Source: JACVRW01 sp963746825
GTDB taxonomy: Bacteria > Actinomycetota > Thermoleophilia > Solirubrobacterales > Thermoleophilaceae
NCBI GenBank assembly: GCA_963746825.1
Contig: CAVVCU010000004.1
Span: 186,001 to 250,000, forward strand
Length of the DNA stretch: 64,000 nt
Direction of reading: 5' to 3'
A program made the translations under genes and the position numbers. Shown in pieces: positions 10,997 through 20,603 of the stretch; the first letter of the stretch is position 1; each line of letters opens with the position of its first letter. Below the pieces are notes generated by a model. The model made no database searches. It was given only the letters and a program-made list of their open reading frames with translations, and was not told where the DNA came from.

Positions 10997-12388
10997 CAGC
11001 CGCCGCCGCCCTCGGTGTCGCGGTCGTCGGCCTCGGGCTCGCCGTCGCCGCTGGCCTCAGCCCCGGCCTCGGCCTCGGCGTCGGCGTCGTCTTCCTCCTC
11101 CGCGCCCGGGCCCTGCTGGCTGCCCTCCTGGTCCTGGTCCTGCGGCGAGCCGCTCTTTCGCGACTTGCGGTCGCCCACGTTGGCGTAGGCGGCGCCCTTC
11201 TCGGCCAGCTCGTGCGGCACGTCGCCGGCCTCGCGCTCGCGCTCGCCGCGATGGGGCTCGGGCGAGCGCTCGTCGACCGTCCACCAGGCGGGCACTTCCT
11301 CGTCCTCGTTGAACACGTAGATGTCGTCGTAGAGGGAATCGAGGTCGGGGAAGGGGGAGCCGTCGGCGAACTTGACCGCCTCGTCGACCACCTCGATCGC
11401 CTTCTCGTCGAACTCCTTCACGTCGTCCTCGGACACCACGCCCTCGTCGATCAGGCGGTCGGAGAAGGCCTTGATCGGGTCCTTCTCGCGCCACTCCTCG
11501 ACCTCTTCCTTGGAGCGGTACTCCTCGGGGTCGGCCATCGAGTGGCCGCGGTAGCGGTAGGTCACCGCCTCCACGAGCTGCGGCTTGCGCTCCTCGCGCG
11601 CGCACTTGAGCGCGCTCGGTCACCACGCTGTGCACGTCGAGCACGTCCATGCCGTCGCAGCGCGTGCCGGGCACGCCGTAGCCCTCGGACTTGAGGGACA
11701 GGTCGGTGACCGCCGAGTGGCGATGCAGCGCCGTGCCCATGCCGAACTGGTTGTTGATGATCACGAACACCACCGGCAGCTTCCAGAGCGCCGCGAGGTT
11801 CATGGTCTCGCCGAAGGTGCCCTGGTTGGTGGCGCCGTCGCCCATCATGGAGAGGATCGCGTCCTCGGTCTCCATGTAGTCGCAGGCGAGCGCCACGCCG
11901 GCCGACAGCGGAAGCGAGCCGCCGACGATGCCGTAGCCGCCGAGGAAGCGCTTGTCCCAGTCGAAGAGGTGCATCGAGCCGCCGCGCCCGGACGAGCAGC
12001 CGCCCTCGCGGCCGAAGAGCTCGGCCATCACGGCCGTGGCGTCGGTGCCGCGGGCGAGCGCCTGGCCGTGCTCGCGGTAGGTCGACATCAGGTAGTCGCT
12101 CTCGCGCAGGGCCTGGGTGGCGCCGACCACCGTGGCCTCCTCACCGATGCACAGATGCAGGAATCCGCCGATCTTGGCCTTCGCGTACATCTCGCCCGCG
12201 CGCTCCTCGAAGCGGCGGATGAGCATCATCTTCTGGAGGACGGTGCGACAGGTGTCCTCGTCCGGCAGGCCGTGCTTGACCTCGCCGAGGCTTACGTCCT
12301 CGACGGCCGCTACGTCGCCGGGCTCGGCCGACGCGCCGTTGTCGTCCTTGGCGTCCTTTTCGGTGCTCGCCTGCTGCTCAGTGGCCAT
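10996..12388 (-). CDS. pdhA: Pyruvate dehydrogenase E1 component, alpha subunit, frameshifted, long acidic tail
   Basis: About 463 residues. The thiamine-diphosphate motif runs from GDGATNQGTFGETMNLAALW to VIINN; GGFLHLCIGEEA, REHGQALARG and SGRGGSMHLFD are also typical of PdhA. The frame breaks at about 11612 (one extra base: VVTE then ALKCAREERKPQLVEAVTYR). After the normal E1-alpha end (about DERSPEP) there is an extra ~85-residue tail, first basic/polar and then Glu/Asp/Ala-rich (EEEDDADAEAEAGAEASG), which is not part of the family fold. It is the first gene of the E1-alpha/E1-beta/E2 unit. Confidence 0.9.
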
Positions 12389-12431
12389 TGCTTCGGACTG
12401 TACCCATTGAACGTCGGGGTAAGAGCATGAA

Positions 12432-12448
12432 ACCCCCGGGTGGGGGGT
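12432..12448 (-). terminator. Terminator after the GT39-like gene
   Basis: On the minus strand ACCCCC-CACCC-GGGGGT (12448-12432) forms a short GC stem followed by TTT. It lies between the stop of the membrane transferase (12457) and the pdhA start (12388), so it probably separates the two units. Confidence 0.5.
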
Positions 12449-12456
12449 GGATCGCC

Positions 12457-13906
12457 CTACGGCCAGAGCATGGCGACCGACGGGAAGGTGGTCGTGCCTG
12501 GGGCGAGCGCGAGCGCGGTCGCCGCGTCCAGTGGCGTGGGGGTGCGGGCCCGATACCTCAGGAGCGTGAACGTCGGGTACTCCTCGCGTTCGGCGAGCAC
12601 GAATCCCGGAGGGGCTGGCGGTGTGGGCAGGCGCGTGGGCCCGTCGAGGTCGCCGCGGGTGAGCGGAAGCACTACGTTGAGCTCGCGCGGCGCTGCGCCC
12701 GGAGGCAGTTCGGTCGACCCGGGCCGGTAGAGGCGAAGGGGCATCGAGCCGTGGTAGACGGTCACCACCGCTTCGCTCGAGTCAGGCGGCCCGAGGGCCT
12801 CGGCCGCTGCCCGCATGTCGGGGCGGCGAAGGGTGCGGTCGGTCAGGCTCACGATCGTTATGGCCAGGAAGCCCGCGCAGGCCAGCACCCCGGCGATCAG
12901 GCCGACGCGCCCCGCCCCCGAGCTTCCCAGCGCCGCGCCGGCGGCGATCGCCAGAACGGGAAGCGCGAGGAGCACGTTCTTGGCCACCAGGTAGTCCTGT
13001 CCCGCGAGGTCGAGCGCCAGCGCGATCAGGGGCACGCCCGCCCCCAGTGCCAGCGCCACCGCGAAGCCGCGGCGCTCCTGCGGCCGTGCTCGCCACAACC
13101 CGTAGACGATCCCTCCGCCGAGCACGAGCACGAGCAGCCCGAGGAAGACGTTCGAGGTCGGGTCGTATTCGCCCGTGAGCCACTTCTTCGCCACCTCCTT
13201 CGCGCGGTCGACCAACGGCGAATCGGAGATCCAGTCGGTGCGGCCGTCGGCCTGGCTGGCCACGAGCGGGATCAGCGCGACACCCACCGCCCCGACCGCG
13301 CCGACGGCGAGTACGGCGGGCAGTCGCGGCCGGACGATCACCAGCAGCCAGATCGCCTCCGGCACCACCAGGAAAAGGGCGAAGTAGTGGGTCAGCAGCG
13401 CGAGGGCCGAGGCCAGCGCCCAGAGGGCGAGGCTGCGAGGCCCAGGCGCCCGCCGGGCAACGAGGAAGGCCCAGAACGAAAGGGTGGCCAGGAGGATGAA
13501 CAGCGAGTACGACGCGCGCTTCCTGCGAGTAGAAGAAGAGCAGCGGATTCACGGCGACGAGCGCCGCTGCCAGCAGCCCGGCGCGAGAGCCGGCCAACTC
13601 GCGCGCCGCCCCGTAGACCACGGGCACGAGCGCCGTGCCGAGCAGCGCGGAGAGCGATCGCAGGCCCACCTCGCCCAGTCCGAACAGCTCGGTCCAGAAC
13701 CAGGCGAGGACGAAGTAGAGGGGTGGCGAGGACTCGACGTCGGGGAGCGTGTCGAGCACGTGGCCCAGCGAGCCATTGAGGTCGACCCCGGCGGTGAAGG
13801 CCTCGTCGAAGCTGAAGCTCTGCAGGTCGAGTGTGGCGAAGCGCAACGCCCCGGCGAGCACGGTCAGCGCGGCGAGCGCGGCCAGGGAGCGGTTGCGGTC
13901 GGTCAC
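12457..13906 (-). CDS. Multi-pass membrane glycosyltransferase (GT39/ArnT-like), frameshifted
   Basis: About 483 residues after joining two frames. The start (RFATLDLQSFSFDEAFTAGV) carries the first-loop acidic residues (FDEAF) of the GT-C fold, followed by ESSPPLYFVLAWFWTELFG, the P-P-L-Y/H region typical of polyprenyl-phosphate sugar transferases (PMT/ArnT). About nine hydrophobic segments follow. The break is at about 13519: FYSQEARSYSLFILLATLSF is restored by removing one base. Expected to move a sugar from a lipid carrier to an extracytoplasmic acceptor; donor and acceptor are unknown. GTG start at 13906. Confidence 0.7.
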
Positions 13907-13918
13907 CGCGAGTTAGTT

Positions 13919-14503
13919 CTAGCCGAATGCGGCGGCGGCCTGCTCCAATTTGTCGTCGCCCCAGAACACCTGGTCACCCACGACGACGCTCGGAACCCCC
14001 CGAACGCCGCGGTCGTAGGCCTCGTCGGTGGCCGCCCGGAGGCGCTCCTTGGTCGACTTCAACTCGATCCCCTTGAGGACAGCCTTGGGATGCAGCTCGC
14101 ACGCGGCCGCGGCGATGAGCACGTTGTCGATCTCGCTCAGGTCCTTCCCGCCGGCGAAGGCCTGGCGAAAGGCGGCGAGCGAGAAGGCGACCGTGCGCCC
14201 GGCCTGCTGGGCGAAGGTCGCGGTGCGCATGGCGAGGAGCGTGCTCGTGGGCCAGGGGTCGGGCCACTTGACGGGGAGCAGCTCGTAGCGCGACGCCCGC
14301 TCCTCCACCTCGTGCATCCCCTCCTCGCGCGTCTCAGTGGTGGCCCACGAACGTCCGCCGCTCCGCTGCCAGATACCTCCCAGCAGGATCGGCTGCCAGA
14401 CGGCGGTCACCGGCAGCACGTGATGGATCCGCTCCGCCGCGAGCCAGGCGTAGGGGGAGCCGAGGTCGAAGTAGAAGGTGGGCTGCTGGTCGGCCTCGGC
14501 CAT
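13919..14503 (-). CDS. DsbA-fold 2-hydroxychromene-2-carboxylate isomerase / GST-kappa-like protein
   Basis: 194 residues. FYFDLGSPYAWLAAERI at residues 10-26 is the N-terminal strand and active-site Ser region (F-D-x-x-S-P-Y) of the HCCA isomerase branch of the thioredoxin fold; GVPSVVVGDQVFWGDDKL near residue 172 holds the cis-Pro loop. A helical insertion lies between. Members isomerise aromatic degradation intermediates with glutathione or act as generic thiol-dependent isomerases; the real substrate here is unknown. It begins 4 bases after the stop of the coiled-coil protein gene. Confidence 0.8.
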   Translation of the reverse strand: MAEADQQPTFYFDLGSPYAWLAAERIHHVLPVTAVWQPILLGGIWQRSGGRSWATTETREEGMHEVEERASRYELLPVKWPDPWPTSTLLAMRTATFAQQAGRTVAFSLAAFRQAFAGGKDLSEIDNVLIAAAACELHPKAVLKGIELKSTKERLRAATDEAYDRGVRGVPSVVVGDQVFWGDDKLEQAAAAFG

Positions 14504-14507
14504 CGGC

Positions 14508-14856
14508 TCAGCGCGGCCGTGTTCGCCGGGCGCGCCGCTCCCGCCGGAGATCGCGCTTGGCGCCGCGAAGCTCGCGCCGTAGCTTCGAGTTCGCTTTGGC
14601 CAAGGTGCGCGACCGCGTCGAGCGCTTCGGTCATTTCGGCGCGCACACGAGCAAGGGCCGTGCCGGTCTGATCGAGCTGGTTGCCCTGCCGGAGGCTCAC
14701 GAGCGCCGCGCGGTCGAGCTTGGTCTGGGCGTCGAGCGGGACATCGGGGCCGCGCCCACCGGCCAGCGCACCTAGCGCCACGCCGATCGCGATCACCAGG
14801 ACGACGGCGAGCAGGCGAGCCACCACCAACCGCGGGCGTTCGCGGAGGGCGTCCAT
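14508..14856 (-). CDS. Short membrane-anchored coiled-coil protein, frameshifted
   Basis: The ATG at 14856 overlaps the ParA-type ATPase stop (TGATG). The N-terminal half is a membrane anchor (VVARLLAVVLVIAIGVALGA, residues ~9-28), then a helical segment (TALARVRAEMTEALDAVAHL). The downstream frame continues that helix and ends in an extremely basic tail (KLRRELRGAKRDLRRERRAR) with a TGA at 14510-14508. The frames join after removing one base at about 14603, giving ~115 residues. Together with the ATPase and the LysM protein it forms a tight three-gene unit. I do not recognise a named family; a cytoplasmic-membrane partner of the ATPase is an inference. Confidence 0.6.
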
Positions 14857-15773
14857 CAAGCGAGCTGTTCGGCGACGGCGAGCCCGAGCTGCTTGATGGG
14901 GAGGCGGCTGGGCCGGTTGAGCGCCTCGAGCGCGTACGTGCCGCTGTCGAGCATCACGGCGAGGCGCTCGTCGTAGGGGATCGTGATCGACCGGTGCAGG
15001 CGTTGCCGGCGAAAGCACTCGTCGACGGCGGTGAGCTCGGCCCCCGAGCCGGGCCTGGCCTTGTTGACCACAACCGTTGTCCGATCGTGCTGAAGGTGCT
15101 CGAGGGCGTCGAGAACGACGCTCGCCGTGATCCACTCCGGGGTGGTCACCAGCACCACCTGGTCGGCGCGCTCGATGGCGAAGCGCGCGAGCGGCCCCGC
15201 GACGCCGGTGCCCAGGTCGAGCAGCACAACGTCGTAGAAGCAGGAGAGAAATGCAGCCAGCTCTCCGTAGCGGTCCGGCCCCAGGCCGGCGGCGAGCCGG
15301 GCATCGGCCGGCGCGGCCAGTAGATGGAGGCCGCTCGGCAGGCAGGAGACGTAGGGACGCAGCTCGGCGGCGGTGCTCAGCCTGTCCGCGTCGGCGAGCA
15401 GATCGGCCAGGGAGCGGGCCGGCCGGGCGTGCTCACCGGAGAGCCGCCCGAGCGTCCCGAAATCGGGGTTGGCGTCGACGGCGATCGCGCGCAGCTTGAG
15501 ATGGGAGGCGAGCAGGTTGCCGGCGAGGAAGGTGCTCGTGGTCTTGCCGACGCCACCCTTCGGGCTGATCAGGGCTATGAGGTTGGGACGCGTGGGTCCA
15601 GGCAGGCCGAGGAGCAGCCGCTCGACCTCCGCTTCCTCGCGCTCCCCCTTGGACACGAGCAGCGAGTCCATGCGGCGCCGGAGGCGCCCGAGCGCATGAT
15701 CGGGCGCCCGGCGCCCATCGACGATCGGCCCGGCGTAGAGCTCACGCCGCTTGAGGTCCGGCGGCGCGCTCAC
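14856..15773 (-). CDS. MinD/ParA-family ATPase
   Basis: 305 residues. The deviant Walker A ALISPKGGVGKTTSTFLAGN is at about residues 67-86, the switch region is AVDANPDFGTL, and Walker B is VVLLDLGTGVAG. The ~65-residue N-terminal extension is charged and not part of the ATPase core. Such ATPases dimerise on ATP and position or assemble partner complexes on membrane or DNA. The GTG start overlaps the stop of the LysM gene (GTGA) and its own stop overlaps the next start (TGATG), so all three are translationally coupled. No ParB-like gene or parS-like repeats are nearby, so chromosome partitioning is unlikely; an envelope or secretion role is more plausible (inference). Confidence 0.85.
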   Translation of the reverse strand: MSAPPDLKRRELYAGPIVDGRRAPDHALGRLRRRMDSLLVSKGEREEAEVERLLLGLPGPTRPNLIALISPKGGVGKTTSTFLAGNLLASHLKLRAIAVDANPDFGTLGRLSGEHARPARSLADLLADADRLSTAAELRPYVSCLPSGLHLLAAPADARLAAGLGPDRYGELAAFLSCFYDVVLLDLGTGVAGPLARFAIERADQVVLVTTPEWITASVVLDALEHLQHDRTTVVVNKARPGSGAELTAVDECFRRQRLHRSITIPYDERLAVMLDSGTYALEALNRPSRLPIKQLGLAVAEQLA

Positions 15774-16796
15774 CGCAGCTTGAGCTTGGTGCCGACGAGG
15801 ACGAGGTCAGGGCGCCCGGTACCGATCCGGTCTGCGTTGAGGGTCCACAGCTGTGACACCTTGCGCGCGATCCGGGCGGGCGACGCGTCCTTGCCCAGTA
15901 GGCGAGCGGCGATCGACCAGAGCGAGTCGCCGGGCTCGACGATGACGTAGCCGGGTCCGGCCGGTGACGGCGATGGCGGTGGCTCGGCCGCCGCAGGCTC
16001 GGTGGTCGCGCGGACCTGTGTGGTGGCGCTGAGCGCCGGTTCCGGTGCGGCGACTACCGGGGCCGACGGCTCCTGGATCGAGGGCGGCGGCGGTGTCGCG
16101 ACCGGGGTCGACGGGGGGAAGTAGTGCTTGCGCGGAAAGGTCTCCGCGGACTGTCCTGCTTGGGGGTTGCTGGGGGCCGGCTCTGCTGGGGGAGTGAGCG
16201 CCGGATCGTCCTGCGCCTCGGTACCCAGCGTCCTCGCCCGAAGGCGTTGAGTCGGGGTCTGCGGTTTCAGCGCCGGGCTCCACAGGCGCCTCAGGCTGGT
16301 AGTCGGCCGGATCGTCCGGTGCATCGGGGGCGTCCGGGGCGCCGGGATCGGCAGGTGGGTAGGCCGGAGGGCTCTGATTCTCGACCGGTTCGCGATCGAT
16401 CGGGGCGTCGTCGAGATCGGAGCCAACCTCACCGGCGCCGGGCGCCGACGGCGAAGCAAGATCCGGCGCAGGCGTCGGCTCCGGGACGGGAGGCGATGAG
16501 GTCTCGTCAGGGGGGAGGGGAGCCGACCTCTCGGGCAAGCCCGGCCCATCCGTCTGCGCGCCTTCCGAGCCGCCCTCGAGCTGGAGATCCGGCTCCTGCG
16601 CGATCGCCGCGGCCGGCCCCGCTGCCGAAAAGGCGAGAACGCCGCTCGCGAGCGCGGCCTTGGCGCGCGGCGAGACCACTGCATTGGAGTTCAACGAACC
16701 AAAGAGCCGCCCCTGTCGGCAGGCCGGACAGTCCGGATGGAAGCCGAGACGACCATGGTCGCCACTCGTCACCAGGTGGGCGGTCAGCGATGGCAA
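15770..16796 (-). CDS. LysM-domain protein with zinc-knuckle-like N-terminus, frameshifted
   Basis: About 341 residues over two frames. The N-terminus has a short HPDCPACRQGRLFG segment (His-x-x-Cys-x-x-Cys, possible metal site), then a hydrophobic segment (AALASGVLAFSAAGPAAAIA), a ~190-residue Pro/Ala/Asp-rich disordered region, and a C-terminal LysM domain (GYVIVEPGDSLWSIAARLLG ... LVGTKLKLR). LysM binds peptidoglycan glycans. The break is at about 16230 (one extra base: PSGEDAG then TEAQDDPALTPPAEP). The first residues therefore face the cytoplasm and the C-terminus the wall, so this protein could physically link the ParA-type ATPase to the cell wall (inference). Confidence 0.75.
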
Positions 16797-16832
16797 TGCG
16801 GCTCCTTGTGGTTGCGGTTGTCTGGCATGGAT

Positions 16833-17439
16833 CTAGTTCAGTGGGTCGGTGACGCAGCGGAAGGCTTTGGCGCCGACTGCGGTGTCGGGGGTCAGCGCGA
16901 CGCTCCCGACGTCGTCGGTGATGTAGAGCACGTCGACCTGCTCTGGTTTCGAGGCCGAGGGATAGACGTTGCGCGTCAGCTCGCCACCGGCTGCGAGCGT
17001 GATGTCGTAGCTCGCCGAGTCGCGGTCATGAGCTCGTCGTGGCTAGGGAGTCGACGGCCCAGTCCGTCGAACCGATCTGTTCCCTCGCAAGTAACTGCGG
17101 CGCTGCTGTAAGGCACAGGTTCGTGCGCTGTCGTCTCGACGCAGACATCGGAGACGGGCACTGTGGCCCCGGGACAACGCAACGAGCAGGCGCCGAGCCG
17201 TCACGCCGTTGAGCCGATCTGCGTTTCGCGCCCTTCTCACCGTCCCGAGGCGCGATTCCTTGATACGGCTACCGCCGAGAGTGTCTCGTTCGAGGTCGCG
17301 AAAGGTAAGGGATCCGTTCGCTACGTCCCGACCCGTGATCGACTAGAGCGGCGTACGACGACCCGCCCAGCGCAATGAACACGGCCAGGGTGGCCATCAC
17401 ATTCGCGTAGCTAATCCGCTTTCGTAGCGCTCGAATCAC
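16833..17439 (-). CDS. Secreted protein with actinobacterial ALRKRISYANVMATLAVF-type leader, three frameshifts
   Basis: Found by reading the minus strand across frames. GTG 17439 has AGGGAG five bases upstream and starts with MIRALRKRISYANVMATLAV then FIALGGSSYAA, a signal anchor. The next frame reads SITGRDVANGSLTFRDLERD, then RIKESRLGTVRRARNADRLN. The third reads RCPGATVPVSDVCVET and GRRLPSHDEL; the fourth SYDITLAAGGELTRNVYPSA and ends KAFRCVTDPLN-stop at 16835-16833. Frame changes lie at about 17350 (+1), 17180 (+1) and 17018 (-1); the restored protein is ~201 residues. This leader plus a TGRDV repeat and a terminal Cys-rich domain is, from memory, common in Solirubrobacterales; function unknown. 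Confidence 0.65.
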
Positions 17440-17518
17440 GGCGTCTCCCTTGGCTCAACCCGGCTCAACTCACCGTCAGGAGTATCGCTGAGCCCTCTCG
17501 CTGCCACTGGCTCCGAGC

Positions 17519-19796
17519 TCACTGACATGGCCTCCCCCGCACCCGTACCTTGACCGCGCGAGTGCGCCCTGTCTGGAACAGATAGGCCGCCTCGGCAGGA
17601 AGCCGGGCGCGGAACTTGTATCCGGTGAGACCGCACGTACGGCGGAAGCGATAGCCAACTCGCCAACGCCCCTCGGCGTCCGTGCGTGTGGTACGGAAGG
17701 TCTGCCAGCGGCCGGACAGCACGACTTGGAGTTCGATCAGCTTGCCCTCCGCGGGCGTCGGAAGGGAACGCAGCCGGCCGGAGAAGTTGACTGCGCCCCC
17801 GTTGAGAACCCTGCGCGGCCGGGCGCGAATACTCGAGGCCGCTCTCACCGACATGGTGACTTCCCCCTGGGCGGGCAGCATCTGCGGCGTGCCCGCGTAC
17901 ACGAAGCGCAGGGTCCGGCTCAGGTTCGCTTGAGCGACGTAGCTGAACCTTCCGCTTCCGTCCGTCCGCACCACTCCCAGTTGCTGCTCGGGGCCATCCG
18001 CAGTACGGGCGAGGACCACCACCTCGGCCCCGGGGATCGGCTGGCCGTCGGCGTTCTCGAGCCGTCCTCCCACGGGCACGCGATCGCCGTAGCTTACGTC
18101 GGCTTTCCGTGCCAGCCTCGTCACCTTCCGCCGCACTGTCCTGCGCTTGCTCCGACGCCCGACCTTGCGGCGGACGATGCGTTTCTTCACTACGCCCGCA
18201 CGCATTGCACTCGAACCGCGCAGAGGCAGATTGACGACCACAGGCGTGCCGTCCTGAAACCTGTCGGTGCTGTTCTGATTCGACGCCTGATCGCGGGCCG
18301 TCGCACGCACCAGGTACCGGCCGGCCGGGAGTGCCGCATCGTCGACGCGGGCCGCCAGTCGGTTTCCTTGCTGCAGGGTCGCCAGGGTCTGCCAGCTACC
18401 GGAGCCCTCGCGGCTCAGTTCGATCTGGCCGCCTCGCGAGGCCGGAGGTCTGGTCGGTCACCGCTACCGAGATCAGGGTCGGATCGGCCGCCTGCATCGG
18501 CTCAAAGGCCAGTTGCGGCGGCTCGGGATCGAAGCGGAGGGTGACCGGTATCGACGCGTTCGCCGGCTCCCGGTTGCCGGCCGCGTCCTCCAACCAGACG
18601 CGGGCCTCCCACTCGCCCGGCCCGGGAACGCCGAGGTCGGAGATGCCCTGGATGCCCGGGGCCGCTCTGCTGCCTTCAGCGCAGTCACTGCCTCCGGGGC
18701 GGCAGACTCGGTAGTGCGCGGCCACGATCGGGGCGCGATCGCCTTCCTGAGGGTTGGTCCATGCCAGGTCAAAGTCGTTCGCATTGCGCCAACCTCTCCA
18801 CCGTCGACAGCTGACCGGCACAGCGCCCGGTGCCGTGTTGTCGACCCTGACAGTCACGGGGCTCGAACGCTCCGATGTTGCGTCGCGGCGTCGTCCGCTT
18901 CCACCGCCAGCGCTTGCGACCCTTCGGCGACCGTTCTGGTGTCCACCGTCGATCGCGCCGGGACCGTTGGGGCACGGAATCCGCCGCGCGAAATCGCAGG
19001 GACGCGAATGCTCCTCGCTGCGCACGCCACCTACTACAGCCCGCGCTGCTCTAACCCCGACATTGTCCGACGCGTCATACGTAACCGACTGAGCGCCCCG
19101 CACCCACTCCCCGCGCGTGAACGGGTTGTCCTGCACGATCGTGGCCGTCGGCGGGCTCACATCCACCACCGTCGCGCTGGCAGTGAACGTGCTGATGAAG
19201 TTCTTTCCTCGGCTCGAGCAGTACGGCTCGCCCTTGTCTCCCACGCACACGATCCGCTGCACGATGCTCGTCGCCCCCGAGACGTTGTAGGTGCGTGGAT
19301 GCGACCAGCGGGTGGCTACCTGGATTCGCCCGCGGGCGGCGCACTTCTTGTTGGCCTGGACGTTCTTGATCGATGACAGCGGACCGTCCGAGCGGTAGGC
19401 CCAGAGGTGGAGGGCGTAGCGACAGTCGGTTCGCACCGCTCCTCCGGACCAGGTGAAGCGTGAGAACTGCGTGCCCTCGGGCGCTCGCAGGATGAAGATC
19501 GACCGCGAGCCTCGCTCCACCCGGCCGGCCCGGATCACGTTGGCCGTGACCAGGCCGCGAAGGCCCGGGCCCTCGGGGTTGCAGGCCCGCCGCCACAGCA
19601 TGCCGCGGGTGGCGAAGTCCTCGAAGGCCTGTGTCGAGTAGTTCGTGCGGTCCGCCCCGCAGGCGTTGATCTGGAACTCGTTGGCCGCCGCCCCGGATGC
19701 GCTGCTCAGCAGCCCGGCCATCAGGCAGACCGCAAGCGCCGCGATGCGCCATGCGGAGGTGCGCCCCTTTCGCGTGTCTCCCGTAACGAAACTCAT
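17519..19796 (-). CDS. Large secreted protein with Ig-like repeats, frameshifted
   Basis: About 758 residues after frame joining. ATG 19796 begins MSFVTGDTRKGRTSAWRIAA with a signal peptide ending near GAAANEFQI. The first ~200 residues (FQINACGADRTNYSTQAFED ... CRYALHLWAYRSDGP) are a conserved-looking extracellular domain; then come Ig-like/fibronectin-type modules (TYDASDNVGVRAARAVVGGV, SPVTVRVDNTAPG, ARVWLEDAAGNREP) and a C-terminal carboxypeptidase-regulatory-like domain (DRVPVGGRLENADGQPIPGA). Main break about 18440 (+1, SGLA then GGQIELSREGSGSWQ). A compensating pair at about 18948 and 18860 scrambles ~30 residues that read VDTRTVAEGSQALAVEADDA in another frame. Probably a surface-exposed structural or binding protein. 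Confidence 0.65.
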
Positions 19797-20038
19797 CTCC
19801 CCTGTCTGAGTCGAGCGAGAACCGAACTCGCCCCCCGGCCCTAAGAGAACGGCGAAGATGTGGTCGACTTGCCGCCGAACCTCCACCCTCGATGGCGACA
19901 AAACTCGCAAATAGCGAGAGTTTTGCTGCAGCTTGCTGGGTCTGAAACCCGTGCAAAGCGGGTGCACAGAGATGAGATCTGGGACCGCGCGCGGTCCTGA
20001 AGAGTGCCCACCTGGTGCAACCCGATAGGAGGACGACG
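19797..20038. other. 242-base divergent intergenic region with two inverted repeats
   Basis: Lies between two divergently transcribed genes and is less G+C-rich than its neighbours. It contains a stem-loop AAAACTCGC-AAATA-GCGAGAGTTTT (19900-19924, two-base bulge) and a perfect short inverted repeat GTGCA-N7-TGCAC (19951-19967). The second is operator-like; the first could act as a bidirectional terminator-like hairpin or regulatory stem. The end (20030-20035) is a strong AGGAGG ribosome binding site for the reductase. No coding signal was seen. Confidence 0.45.
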
Positions 20039-20603
20039 ATGAGGCAGCTGATCTACTCGATGGGAGTGTCGCTCGACGGCTTCATCGCCGACCCGAACGG
20101 CGAGATCGACTGGTCGGCGCCGGACGAGGAGCTGCACCGGTTCCACAATGAGCAGGCAAAGGAGCTGGGCGCGACACCTCTGCGGACGGCGCCTCTACGA
20201 GGTGATGACGTACTGGGAGACGGTCGACGAAAACGCGTCGGCCCCGGAGTACGCGCTCGAGTTCGCCCAAATCTGGCAGCAGCTACCGAAGGTCGTGGTC
20301 TCGACGACCCTGGAGCGGGTCGAGGGCAACGCGAGGCTGGTCAAGGAGGGCGTTGCCGACGAGGTCATCGCCCTCAAGGAAGAACCGGGGAAGGACCTGG
20401 CGGTGGGTGGCGCCGGCCTGGCGGCGACGCTGATCGAGCTGGGCCTCGTCGACGAGTATCGGCTGTTCGTGAGCCCGGTCGTCCTGGGCGGCGGCACGCC
20501 CTTCTTTCCGGCCCTCGAAGAGCGGATCGACCTCGAGCTGGTCGAGACGCGAACCTTCGGCTCGAAGACCGTCTACCTCCGGTACCGTCAACGACCGCTA
20601 TGA
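20039..20603 (+). CDS. Dihydrofolate reductase-family (RibD C-terminal-like) protein, frameshifted
   Basis: ATG 20039 follows AGGAGG by 5-6 bases. The joined ~187-residue product starts MRQLIYSMGVSLDGFIADPN and ends with VDEYRLFVSPVVLGGGTPFF and TFGSKTVYLRYRQRPL, the RibD-C/DHFR-like fold that binds NADPH; LAVGGAGLAATLIELGLVDE is the nucleotide-binding GG loop. The break is at about 20172 (one extra base: EQAKELGA then HLCGRRLYEVMTYWE). Members of this group are NADPH-dependent reductases of largely unknown substrate, not folate DHFR proper. The stop overlaps the methyltransferase start (ATGA). Confidence 0.8.

Noticed and set aside
14856..15773. Chromosome or plasmid partition ParA
   Set aside because: No ParB gene or parS-like repeats nearby; partners are a LysM and a membrane protein.
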